Below, in pieces: positions 1 through 7,320 of a stretch of DNA of 8,468 nt. Origin of the DNA: an uncultured Ancrocorticia sp. (lineage in GTDB: Bacteria; Actinomycetota; Actinomycetes; Actinomycetales; Actinomycetaceae); assembly GCA_905373325.1 (NCBI GenBank), contig CAJPTB010000069.1:1-8468 (forward strand), in the 5' to 3' direction. A model generated the notes under the pieces. It made no database searches, was not told the DNA's origin, and saw nothing but the letters and a program-made list of their open reading frames with translations. Position numbers and translations under genes: made by a program. Within the stretch, counting starts at the first letter, position 1. Every line of letters begins with the position of its first letter.

Positions 1-381
<381 letters not shown>

Positions 382-382
382 G

Positions 383-3121
383 ATGCCGCTCGTACCCACG
401 CAATGGATTGCCGAGCACGTCGAGATTCCCGAAGGCCTGACGGCTCAGGAACTGGCTGCGGCGCTCGTCAAGGTCGGACTGGAAGAGGAGACGATCCACT
501 CCGCGGAGGTCACCGGGCCCGTCGTCGTCGGCAAAGTGCTTGCCCGCAGCCCCGAAAAGCAGAAGAACGGCAAGGTCGTCAACTACTGCCGGGTCGACGT
601 CGGCGAGCACAACGACGCCCCCGGAACAGGCAAGGAGCCGAGCGACCTTCCCTCGCGCGGAATTATCTGCGGCGCGCACAATTTCGACGTCGGCGACTAC
701 GTCGTCGTCTCACTGCCCGGGGCGGTCCTTCCCGGAGGCTTCGCCATCTCGGCGCGTAAAACGTACGGGCATCTCTCTGACGGGATGATCTGCTCGGCGC
801 TCGAGCTCGGGCTGGGCGAGGACCACGACGGGATCATCGTCCTCGCCGCCGCGGGGGACGAGGAGGCCGCCAAGGAGCTTCCCGGCGTCGGCTGTGACGT
901 TCTGCCCTACCTAGGAATCGGCGGGGAGACGCTGGAAATCAAAATCACCCCCGACCGCGGCTACTGTTTCTCCATGCGGGGCGTGGCGCGGGAGTACCAC
1001 CACTCGACGGGCGCCGCGTTCACCGACCGGGGACTGCCCGAAAGCCGCCAGAACTTCCTCGATCCGGCAGAAAAAGCCGATTCGATCCCTTCGGGCACGG
1101 AGAACGGATTCGCCGTCGAGGTGCGCGACGAGTCCCCGATTCACGGCAACGTCGGATGCGACCGCTTCGTCACGCGCATCGTCAGAGGGATCGACCCGAA
1201 GGCCGAGAGCCCCAAATGGCTGCGCGACAGATTGACGGCCGCCGGAATGCGGCCGATCTCCCTGGCAGTGGACGCGACGAACTACGTCATGCTCGACCTC
1301 GGCCAGCCTCTGCACGCCTACGACCTCGACAAAATGCGCGGGCCGATCGTCGTTCGCCGCGCGAGGGCGGGGGAGAGGCACACGACGCTCGACGACGTCG
1401 AACGCACCCTCGACCCCGAGGACCTCCTCATCACCGACGACGCCGCCGAGCGCGTCCTCGGAATAGCCGGCGTCATGGGCGGCGCGGACACCGAGATCAC
1501 GGACGAAACCGTCAACGTGCTGATCGAGGCCGCGCATTTCGATCCGGTCTCCATCGCGAGGTCGGCCCGCCGCCACAAGCTGGCGAGCGAGGCCTCCAAG
1601 CGCTTCGAGCGAGGCGCTGACCCCGAGCTGCCGCCGGTGGCCGCCCAGAATGTCGTGGATTTGCTCGTCGAGTACGGCGGCGGCACGGCCGGCGACAAGG
1701 TTTTCGACCTGCGGACTTTCTCTGCGCCCGAAGCGCAAGATTTCCGGCTGTCGGAGGTGGAGCGGCTGACCGGGCTTGGCCTTTCCGACGAGCGCATCAT
1801 CGACGTCCTGAGGGAGATCGGCTGCAAGGTCGAAGTCCCCGGGGACGGCGCCTCCGGCGCATCCGACGAACCGAGCGCGGATCGCCCTGCGCCCGCGGGC
1901 AACGGCTCTGGCGGTGGCTCTGGCGCCGCCGAAGAATCCGGGAGCGGCGCTTTGAAAGTCGGGGGAAAGACAGTGCGGGTCACTCCGCCGACGTGGCGGC
2001 CCGACCTCGTCGGCCCCGCCCATTTCGTCGAGGAAGTGGCCCGGCTCGTCGGCTACGACGAGATTCCCGTTCGGCTGCCCCGCGCGAACGTCGGCCGTGG
2101 GACCACGGCGGCTCAGCGGGCGCGGCGGGACGCTGCGAGGAGCCTCGCCGAGCAGGGCTGGGTCCAGGTGCTGTCCTATCCGTTCATCTCGGCAGACGCG
2201 CTCGAACGGCAGGGAATCGCCGCGGGCGACGAGCGCCGCCGTCTGCTCCGGCTCGCCAACCCGCTGCAGGAGGACGCTCCGTACCTGCGCAGCTCGATCC
2301 TCGACTCCCTGCTTGAGACCGCCCGGCTGAACGTCTCCCGCTCCAATCCGTCCGTCGCAGTTTTCGAGCAGGGGCTCGTCACGCGGCCCGGCAACCTCGT
2401 TCCCGCCGCCCCTGCGGGCGTCGGCGCAAGGCCGAGCGACGCCGAATTGAAAGCCCTCCATTGCGCGATCCCCTCCCAGCCCCATCACGCCGCCGGCGTC
2501 GCCTGCGGTCCGAAGACGCCGGCCGCCTACGGCTATACGCCTGAACCCTGGGACTGGAGGGATGCGATTGAGGCGGCATTCAGCGTCGCCGCCTCCGCCG
2601 GGGTCGGCGTGGTCGCCGTCGCCGCTGAGTGCGCCCCTTGGCATCCCGGCCGGTGCGCGCGCATCCAGTCGAAAGACGGGCGGACCGTCGGCTACGCCGG
2701 CGAACTCGCGCCCGCCGTGTGCAAGGCGTGGGGGCTGCCAGCCCGATCGGTCGCCTTCGAAATCGACATGGACGCCCTCACGGGCGCGGAGGGCGGCAAG
2801 GCGACGTCGAGCGCCGCGCCGCTCGAGGTGAGGCCGGTGACCACCGCCCCGCCGGCGAAAGAGGACATCGCCCTCGTCGTCGACTCCGACGTCACGGCCG
2901 CTGAGATCGAGAACGTCATCCGCAAAGCCGCCGGAGACCTGCTCGAAAGCGCGGTGCTCTTCGACGTCTACACGGGCGACCAGGTGGGCGAGGGCAAGAA
3001 GTCTCTCGCCTTCGCTCTGCGTTTCCGAAGCGACCACACCCTGACCGCCGAAGAGACTGCCGGCCTGCGCAAGCGCATCGTCAAGGCAGCGCGCAAGAGC
3101 GGGGCGGAGCTGAGAGCGTGA
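383..3121 (+). CDS. pheT: Phenylalanine--tRNA ligase beta subunit
   Basis: The 912-residue beta subunit of phenylalanyl-tRNA synthetase, which pairs with PheS and supplies tRNA binding and editing. The ATG at 383 is preceded by AGGAAGGGG (366-374) and sits one base after the pheS stop. Domains in order: short N-terminal segment; EMAP-like OB-fold tRNA-binding domain (about 45-155, GPVVVGKVLARSPEKQ to DGIIVLA); ITPDRGYCFSMRGVAREY, where the editing region begins; B3/B4 editing domain (about 220-400); B5 domain (about 415-575, ending PPTWRPDL); a catalytic-like core without catalysis; and the C-terminal FDX-ACB anticodon-binding domain (about 820-912, APPAKEDIALVV). Family members in actinobacteria are usually nearer 800-850 residues. 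Part of the excess is a Gly/Ser/Ala/Pro-rich insert at residues 487-522 inside B5. The stop overlaps the next gene's GTG start. Function is certain from the domain order and its pheS neighbour. Confidence 0.98.
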   Translation: MPLVPTQWIAEHVEIPEGLTAQELAAALVKVGLEEETIHSAEVTGPVVVGKVLARSPEKQKNGKVVNYCRVDVGEHNDAPGTGKEPSDLPSRGIICGAHNFDVGDYVVVSLPGAVLPGGFAISARKTYGHLSDGMICSALELGLGEDHDGIIVLAAAGDEEAAKELPGVGCDVLPYLGIGGETLEIKITPDRGYCFSMRGVAREYHHSTGAAFTDRGLPESRQNFLDPAEKADSIPSGTENGFAVEVRDESPIHGNVGCDRFVTRIVRGIDPKAESPKWLRDRLTAAGMRPISLAVDATNYVMLDLGQPLHAYDLDKMRGPIVVRRARAGERHTTLDDVERTLDPEDLLITDDAAERVLGIAGVMGGADTEITDETVNVLIEAAHFDPVSIARSARRHKLASEASKRFERGADPELPPVAAQNVVDLLVEYGGGTAGDKVFDLRTFSAPEAQDFRLSEVERLTGLGLSDERIIDVLREIGCKVEVPGDGASGASDEPSADRPAPAGNGSGGGSGAAEESGSGALKVGGKTVRVTPPTWRPDLVGPAHFVEEVARLVGYDEIPVRLPRANVGRGTTAAQRARRDAARSLAEQGWVQVLSYPFISADALERQGIAAGDERRRLLRLANPLQEDAPYLRSSILDSLLETARLNVSRSNPSVAVFEQGLVTRPGNLVPAAPAGVGARPSDAELKALHCAIPSQPHHAAGVACGPKTPAAYGYTPEPWDWRDAIEAAFSVAASAGVGVVAVAAECAPWHPGRCARIQSKDGRTVGYAGELAPAVCKAWGLPARSVAFEIDMDALTGAEGGKATSSAAPLEVRPVTTAPPAKEDIALVVDSDVTAAEIENVIRKAAGDLLESAVLFDVYTGDQVGEGKKSLAFALRFRSDHTLTAEETAGLRKRIVKAARKSGAELRA

Positions 3122-3903
3122 AGCCGAGCGAACGGATCCTCGTCACCGGAGCCTCCCGGGGCATCGGCCGCGCCCTCGCCGAAGGGCTGGCCGCCCCCGG
3201 CCGCAAGCTCGTGCTCGTAGCCCGAAAGGTTCCGAGCCTCGCGGCGTCCGCGGGCGAATGTGAGGCTCGCGGCGCGCGGGTGTGCACGGTGGGGGCCGAC
3301 CTCTCCAAGGTGCGCGACGTCGAAGCGATGCTCGACGTCGTCCTCGCCGACGGCCCGGTCGACATGGTCGTCAATTGCGCGGGTGTCTCCGGCGGCGAGG
3401 CCCTTCCGTGGGAAGCCGACCCCCAGGAGTGGTGGCGCACGCAGCAGGTCAACGTGCGCGCGCCCTTTCTCATTCAGCGCAGGACCGTCCCCGCGATGAT
3501 CGCGGCCGGCGGCGGGCGCATCCTCGACATTTCCTCCGGCGCGGCGGTCAAGGACAGCGCGCGGGCGTCGGGATACTACGTCTCGAAAACGGCGCTCATG
3601 CGGCTGGGCGGCTGCCTGGCGGAGGCCGGCCGCGAACGGGGGATCGCCGTCTTGGAACTCGCCCCCGGGGTCGTCCGCACGGACATGACGGCGGCCATGG
3701 CGATGCACGCCGGGCGCACGGAATGGACCGACGTCGCCCTCTCCGTCGAAATAGCCGCGGCTTTCGCCGACGGCTTTCTTGACGGGCTTTCCGGCTGTCA
3801 GGTGCGGGCGGGAAGCGACGATCTCGCCGATCTCGTCAAGCTCTCCAAACGCGGCGCGGGCCCGGAGGAAAGGCGGCTGCGCCGCACCGAATTTTCCGGT
3901 TGA
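3118..3903 (+). CDS. Classical short-chain dehydrogenase/reductase
   Basis: A 261-residue NAD(P)-dependent oxidoreductase of the classical SDR family, with a Rossmann fold and cytoplasmic location. Visible hallmarks are the cofactor motif TGASRGIG (residues 10-17), an acidic D61 after strand 3, NCAG (86-89), N112, and the catalytic set S140, Y153 and K157 (YYVSK) at normal spacing. The proline-glycine turn APGVVRTDM follows, as is usual. R14 and R36 near the cofactor site hint at NADP(H) rather than NAD(H), which is inference. The substrate cannot be told from sequence; the helical C-terminal part that would set it has no recognised signature. The start is GTG at 3118, overlapping the pheT stop by four bases (GTGA), with GGAG at 3106-3109 eight bases upstream. 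This implies co-translation with pheT. In many actinomycetes an arginine biosynthesis gene follows pheT instead, so this is a lineage-specific neighbour. Family call is secure; role unknown. Confidence 0.93.
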   Translation: MKPSERILVTGASRGIGRALAEGLAAPGRKLVLVARKVPSLAASAGECEARGARVCTVGADLSKVRDVEAMLDVVLADGPVDMVVNCAGVSGGEALPWEADPQEWWRTQQVNVRAPFLIQRRTVPAMIAAGGGRILDISSGAAVKDSARASGYYVSKTALMRLGGCLAEAGRERGIAVLELAPGVVRTDMTAAMAMHAGRTEWTDVALSVEIAAAFADGFLDGLSGCQVRAGSDDLADLVKLSKRGAGPEERRLRRTEFSG

Positions 3904-3927
3904 CGGTCTCTTCCGGTCGGCGTTTTC

Positions 3928-4018
3928 CAAACCTGCGAACCGCTCGTCGGCCTCGCGTCGCGGCAGGCGAGCGGCTTCGGTGCGGCAGTGCCTGAACACG
4001 GCGCCTGCCGCAGGTTTG
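3928..4018. repeat. Nested inverted-repeat cluster with competing stems
   Basis: Three perfect inverted repeats lie within 91 bases. Outer arms: CAAACCTGCG (3928-3937) and CGCAGGTTTG (4009-4018). Left inner arms: CCGCTCG (3940-3946) and CGAGCGG (3968-3974). Right inner arms: TGCGGCAG (3981-3988) and CTGCCGCA (4005-4012), with an additional GCC/GGC pair inside. The right inner arm and the outer right arm share 4009-4012, so both stems cannot form fully at once. The cluster begins 25 bases after the SDR stop. It could stop or slow transcription of the pheST-SDR unit, but no T-run follows, so it is not a standard intrinsic terminator. A bidirectional structural element or an interspersed repeat are alternatives. 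The pairing is seen directly; the role is inferred. Confidence 0.6.
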
Positions 4019-4035
4019 CGACGACGTCAGGCTGA

Positions 4036-4064
4036 TTGCAAATCATCCCGCGGTAGGTTAAGGT
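4036..4064 (+). promoter_or_regulatory. Possible promoter for the pilus genes
   Basis: TTGCAA (4036-4041) and TAAGGT (4059-4064) are spaced by 17 bases and fit a loose actinobacterial housekeeping promoter (TTGNNN, TANNNT). If used, the leader would be about 225 bases and would include both downstream inverted repeats. The match is weak and other pairs exist in this AT-rich gap, so this is a candidate only. Confidence 0.25.
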
Positions 4065-4101
4065 CTCCGCCGAAAGTATCGCATTTTTTGGACCCAAGGT
4101 A

Positions 4102-4133
4102 TGAGAAATCGGCGGCAAAAACGAAATTTCTCA
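4102..4133. repeat. 8-base inverted repeat, possible operator
   Basis: TGAGAAAT (4102-4109) and ATTTCTCA (4126-4133) are perfect reverse complements 16 bases apart, centre to centre about 24 bases (just over two helical turns). The arms are AT-rich and lie in the lowest-GC part of the gap upstream of the adhesin gene. Spacing and symmetry suit a site for a dimeric regulator or a leader hairpin. No regulator is in the window, and an 8-base repeat can arise by chance. Confidence 0.35.
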
Positions 4134-4246
4134 GAATAGACTGTTGCGCGTCAGGCCTCATTGCGAGCGATTGCATCTCTCACCATATGCGTTCGTTTGG
4201 CACGGGGCGAAGCAATTCGAGGCAGGTTGTGGTTGCGCAGCGTGCC

Positions 4247-4277
4247 TTGACGCCGAAATATGACATTTTGCCGTCAA
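4247..4277. promoter_or_regulatory. Near-perfect 31-base palindrome before the adhesin RBS
   Basis: TTGACG (4247-4252) pairs with CGTCAA (4272-4277). After one C-C mismatch (4253, 4271), CGAAAT (4254-4259) pairs with ATTTTG (4265-4270), with a single G-T, leaving a five-base ATGAC loop. That is 12 pairs and one mismatch, ending four bases before the adhesin gene's Shine-Dalgarno sequence. As RNA it would be a stable leader hairpin able to affect ribosome loading or message stability. As DNA it is symmetric enough to be an operator. Which of these applies cannot be told from sequence. Confidence 0.6.
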
Positions 4278-4281
4278 TACT

Positions 4282-4288
4282 GGGAAAG
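4282..4288 (+). promoter_or_regulatory. Ribosome binding site of the adhesin gene
   Basis: GGGAAAG lies seven bases before the ATG at 4296 and decides the start. The in-frame ATG at 4260 would add 12 residues (MTFCRQYWERCA) before the signal peptide, lies in the loop of the palindrome and has no purine-rich site at proper distance. Confidence 0.6.
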
Positions 4289-4295
4289 ATGTGCA

Positions 4296-7247
4296 ATGAA
4301 GAAAGTCCGCCTGTCTTCACGACGAAAAAACCCCTTGTCACGCCGTAAAAAGCTGCATGTGCTCGCCGCAATGGGATGCGGCTTTTCATTGATTTTCAAC
4401 TCTGTCTTCTCGCAAGACGGCGTCGGGGAAGCCAAGGCGGACATCGTCGAACAGTCGCCGATCCTTCCGGCAGTCTTCGCCACCGGCGGCTCTGGACGAT
4501 ACGTCGATTCGATCCAGTGGCTCCAATGGGCGGATTACTCGAAGTTTCAGAACAACCCGACCCCCAACGTCCCCGTGCTCAACTACGGGCAGACGAAGAA
4601 CTTCGTCAACAAACGCGACCTGGGCGACGCCGGCGAGCTCATCACAACCTGCCAGCTGTCCAACTACAAGCACCTAGGGCATCCGAGCGACGTCTCCGAC
4701 CAGCAGGCCAGAGGCCCCCTCGTCGCGACGATCCCCGGCGCGTGGGCCGGCGACGCCCTCGACAACCTCTACAACATCGGCGGCCCGGGCCAATGGAAAG
4801 ACGGCAGCGCCGAGTGGCACGAAGGGCTGACATATCCCGCCGACTACGTCAACAAAAACCAGATGGCCATCGGCTTGGCCAACGGATACGCCTACAACGG
4901 CAGCAATACGTGGGACGGCAAAAAGTGGGGGACCCCCGGCTCGAGCACCGAGCCCACCGGCTACGCGGCCCGCGTGAGCGTCGACTACTCCTGCAAGGTC
5001 GAGCTGCACACCCCGGAAGGCGCGGTCAAGCAGGTGCCGGTCCAGGGGCTTGTCTTCGCCGACGCCGAGGCCTCGTCCAAACGGTACGGGATCAAGAGCT
5101 GGGCCACGAGCGAGTGGGCAGACGAATGGGTCCAAGCCAGCACCGACCAAAACGTCCGCTGGCGCGTGCTTGACACGCTCCGTTCGAAGACGTGCGTTTC
5201 GAAGAGCACCGGCAAACTGGTGACGACCAACGCCGAGATGTCAAACGGCGGCAAGACGCTGCGGCTCATGCCCTCCGACGAGGAATGCGTTTACCAAAAG
5301 GGTGCGGGAGGGAAAAACGGAAGCTACACCCAGCCCAACGGCCTGGGCGGCCCCGATGCGGTCATGTTCATGGAAGGCGTGACCAGGGCGACGATCACCC
5401 TGCAGGGCTCTGGCTACTCCGCCGTCGCACTCGGACTCATCGTCGCCACGGACTTCGGCGACGCGCCGAAATCATACGGCTACGCCGGATCGACCTTCCA
5501 GCCGACGTGGAAGGGCGGCGAGGTTCCCAAGGCCGGCAGCACCGATCTTTTCGCTTTGAACCCGCAGGCGAATATGTCGATGGACCAGGGCGCCCCGCGC
5601 CTCGGCGAGCAGATCGACGCCGAGGGCTACCAGAAGTTCAGCGACGACGCCCGGGGCGACGACAAAAACGGCCTGTTCGACGACGAAGACGGAATCGACA
5701 CGACCAAGTGGGACGGCGGAATTCGAACGTTCCCCGGGGACACCCATACGGAAACGGTCAAATGCGCCGGCGTCGGCAAAGCCGCGGGATGGATCGACTG
5801 GAACAACAACGGCACGTTCGATTCACAGGAAAAGAGCGGTGAAGTCCCCTGTACGGGGGGCGTGGCGAAACTGACCTGGAGAGTGCCGAATGACGTCACG
5901 AGCTCCGTGCGAAGCGTCGACGGCGAGCAGGGCTCGCTTCCCGACAGCTACATGCGCGTGCGCATTACGAACGACAACGGCGGCAACAACCAGAAGCCCA
6001 CCGGCATAACCACCACGGGCGAAGTCGAGGACTACAAGGTCTCGATCCGCGTTCCCACGCTCCAGCTGACGAAGAAGGTCGACGGAACCTACGCGAGCAG
6101 CGAGGTTCCTGCGCTCGGAGCCGATCAGTGGACGCTCGAGGGAAGGGCCTCCGACCTCGTGATTTCCGGCAAGGGCAAAACCGGAAACGCCAAGGGAAAT
6201 CCGCAAAGCATGCGGCAGGGGCAGGTCGCCCTCTCTGAGGCTTCGACCAACCCTGCGTCCGCCGGGTATGAGAGCGGCCAATGGACGTGCTCGGAGACTC
6301 CGGGCACAAAGGGCGAGACGTATTCGTCGCGGGTAGGCCCGACGACCCGCGGAGAAGCCACGCTCACGCTTAACCGGCAGGACCGGGTGAGCTGCGAAAT
6401 CACGAACAAATCCAAGCCCGGATCGCTCGTGTGGGGCAAAGTGAGCTCCGTCGACAAGGCGCCCCTCGGCGGCTCCCAGTGGACCGTTTCGGGGCCGAGC
6501 TTCCCAGGCGGCGCGGCCGTCGCCGACTGCGTAAGCGACGGCGCGTGCGCGGGGCTTGACAAGGACCCCGCAAAGGGCAAGTTCAAGCTCGTCGATCTCA
6601 AATGGGGAACCTACACCCTGAGGGAGGCCAAGGCGCCCGAAGGCTACGTGCCGACGGACAAGACCTTTGCCTTCAACAAGATTACGCCGACCAACCTGAC
6701 GGCGAAGCTTCAGGATTCCGGAACCGTAGCCGATCAGATCGTCGACAACGCCATCGTGAACGAACCCTATAAGGGGACGGTCTCGTGGAAGAAGGCCGAC
6801 GAAGCCGGCAAGGCGCTTGCCGGTTCGGAGTGGAAGCTGACGGGCCCGGGAATTCCCGCCGACACGGTTGTCGAAGACTGTGTGAAGGCCACGGCCGCGC
6901 AGTGCACGGGCGGAAAATACAAGGACGTCGATCCTCTTCCCGGATCGTTCAAAGTTGAGAACATCGGCCTGGGGTCCTTCAAGCTGACCGAATCTGCCGC
7001 CCCCGCCGGGTACAAGCTGAGCACGGCAGCCCACGCCTTTGCGATTTCCCCGGCCGCCCTCAACCACGTTTTTGCCGCCGCCTTCGTCAATGAGAAGGCC
7101 GACGTCCCTTCGCTGCCGCTGACCGGAGGTGCAAGCGCGGACTCCTTCCTTCTGTGGGGCGGAGGGCTCTTGGCGCTAGCGGCCGTCGGCGCCCTCGTCC
7201 GGCGGAGAATCCGACGCGGGAGAGGAGAAACGCCGCCTCGCCGATAG
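4296..7247 (+). CDS. LPXTG-anchored fibrillar adhesin, probable pilus tip protein (CshA-type and GEVED domains)
   Basis: A 983-residue exported surface protein. A basic n-region (1-19) and hydrophobic core (20-38) form a long signal peptide, probably cut after AKA-48. Residues about 60-385 resemble the non-repetitive domain of CshA/CshB fibrillar adhesins (SGRYVDSIQWLQW; VQGLVFADAEASS; GGPDAVMFMEG). Residues 386-585 form a GEVED domain: DFGDAPKSYG (386-395), acidic DDKNGLFDDEDGID (455-468), WIDWNNNGTFD (499-509) and GEVEDY (575-580). A SpaA-like domain follows (589-704). Then come two CnaB repeats, with K715, E-box YTLREAKAPEGY (E777) and N822, and with K832/K833, E899 (FKLTESAAPAGY) and N932, as expected for isopeptide bonds. 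LPLTG (940-944), a hydrophobic segment and an arginine-rich tail complete a sorting signal. Twelve mature-chain cysteines group in pairs by domain. The position directly before the shaft pilin matches fimQ-fimP and fimB-fimA of Actinomyces, so a tip adhesin is likely. The ligand is unknown; a singly anchored adhesin is the alternative. Confidence 0.85.
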   Translation: MKKVRLSSRRKNPLSRRKKLHVLAAMGCGFSLIFNSVFSQDGVGEAKADIVEQSPILPAVFATGGSGRYVDSIQWLQWADYSKFQNNPTPNVPVLNYGQTKNFVNKRDLGDAGELITTCQLSNYKHLGHPSDVSDQQARGPLVATIPGAWAGDALDNLYNIGGPGQWKDGSAEWHEGLTYPADYVNKNQMAIGLANGYAYNGSNTWDGKKWGTPGSSTEPTGYAARVSVDYSCKVELHTPEGAVKQVPVQGLVFADAEASSKRYGIKSWATSEWADEWVQASTDQNVRWRVLDTLRSKTCVSKSTGKLVTTNAEMSNGGKTLRLMPSDEECVYQKGAGGKNGSYTQPNGLGGPDAVMFMEGVTRATITLQGSGYSAVALGLIVATDFGDAPKSYGYAGSTFQPTWKGGEVPKAGSTDLFALNPQANMSMDQGAPRLGEQIDAEGYQKFSDDARGDDKNGLFDDEDGIDTTKWDGGIRTFPGDTHTETVKCAGVGKAAGWIDWNNNGTFDSQEKSGEVPCTGGVAKLTWRVPNDVTSSVRSVDGEQGSLPDSYMRVRITNDNGGNNQKPTGITTTGEVEDYKVSIRVPTLQLTKKVDGTYASSEVPALGADQWTLEGRASDLVISGKGKTGNAKGNPQSMRQGQVALSEASTNPASAGYESGQWTCSETPGTKGETYSSRVGPTTRGEATLTLNRQDRVSCEITNKSKPGSLVWGKVSSVDKAPLGGSQWTVSGPSFPGGAAVADCVSDGACAGLDKDPAKGKFKLVDLKWGTYTLREAKAPEGYVPTDKTFAFNKITPTNLTAKLQDSGTVADQIVDNAIVNEPYKGTVSWKKADEAGKALAGSEWKLTGPGIPADTVVEDCVKATAAQCTGGKYKDVDPLPGSFKVENIGLGSFKLTESAAPAGYKLSTAAHAFAISPAALNHVFAAAFVNEKADVPSLPLTGGASADSFLLWGGGLLALAAVGALVRRRIRRGRGETPPRR

Positions 7248-7257
7248 ATCTGCAGAT
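7248..7257. repeat. 10-base palindrome after the adhesin stop
   Basis: ATCTGCAGAT is a perfect palindrome immediately after the TAG stop at 7245-7247. TAGAT (7245-7249) can also pair with ATCTA (7260-7264). A run of six T (7281-7286) follows at a distance, but no strong stem abuts it. No function can be assigned. Confidence 0.3.
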
Positions 7258-7302
7258 GTATCTAGAACCTGCACACTCAGTTTTTTCAACAGACCCGAGT
7301 CC

Positions 7303-7320
7303 GACCGATACGCGTCGGTC
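7303..7320. promoter_or_regulatory. Hairpin in the gap between adhesin and major pilin
   Basis: GACCGA (7303-7308) and TCGGTC (7315-7320) form a perfect 6-base-pair stem with a six-base loop, ending 9 bases before the AAGGA ribosome binding site (7330-7334) of the pilin gene. Shaft pilins are needed in far larger numbers than tip proteins. A stem here could protect a processed pilin message, or mark a separate regulated start. A weak promoter-like pair (TTCAAC 7285-7290, GATACG 7307-7312) overlaps it. The stem is seen; the role is inferred. Confidence 0.4.

Larger units (their letters stand above)
3904..4295. other. Non-coding gap between the pheST-SDR unit and the pilus genes
   Basis: A 392-base stretch with no convincing gene. 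The first part (to about 4020) is GC-rich and full of inverted repeats. The second part is AT-richer (4081-4140 has 24 G/C in 60 bases, unlike the flanking genes), as expected for a promoter and leader. An open frame that begins inside the SDR gene and runs across the gap has no recognisable protein features and is taken as chance. No tRNA, attachment site or insertion-sequence end is evident. The gap separates housekeeping genes from a surface-structure locus, so it probably holds both the end of transcription of the first unit and the start of the second. Confidence 0.7.

Noticed and set aside
1900..1945. GSGGGSG-coding stretch as a sign of engineered linker DNA
   Set aside because: It sits inside a natural, mixed low-complexity insert with host-like codon use and no flanking cloning sequence.
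911..3037. A 708-codon open frame on the minus strand opposite pheT
   Set aside because: Long antisense frames are common in GC-rich genes. The translation is arginine/glycine-rich with no domain, and the plus strand carries an unmistakable PheT.
3928..4018. Cloverleaf-like folding considered as a tRNA
   Set aside because: There is no T-loop consensus, anticodon arm of normal size or acceptor end. Arm lengths do not fit and the stems compete.
3928..4025. Intrinsic terminator of the pheST-SDR unit
   Set aside because: Strong stems are present, but the bases after them (from 4013) read GGTTTGCGACGAC, with no T-run, so a standard intrinsic terminator is not supported.
4260..4295. Upstream in-frame ATG for the adhesin
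   Set aside because: It lacks a Shine-Dalgarno sequence, lies in a hairpin loop and would put a non-signal-like extension before the basic n-region. ATG 4296 has GGGAAAG at seven bases.
3779..4348. A 189-codon plus-strand frame spanning the SDR end, the gap and the adhesin start
   Set aside because: It overlaps two real genes out of frame, crosses the AT-rich promoter-like region and inverted repeats, and has no recognisable features.
5823..7067. A 414-codon open frame on the minus strand opposite the adhesin
   Set aside because: It is a shadow of the adhesin codons, with no recognised motif and no plausible start region.
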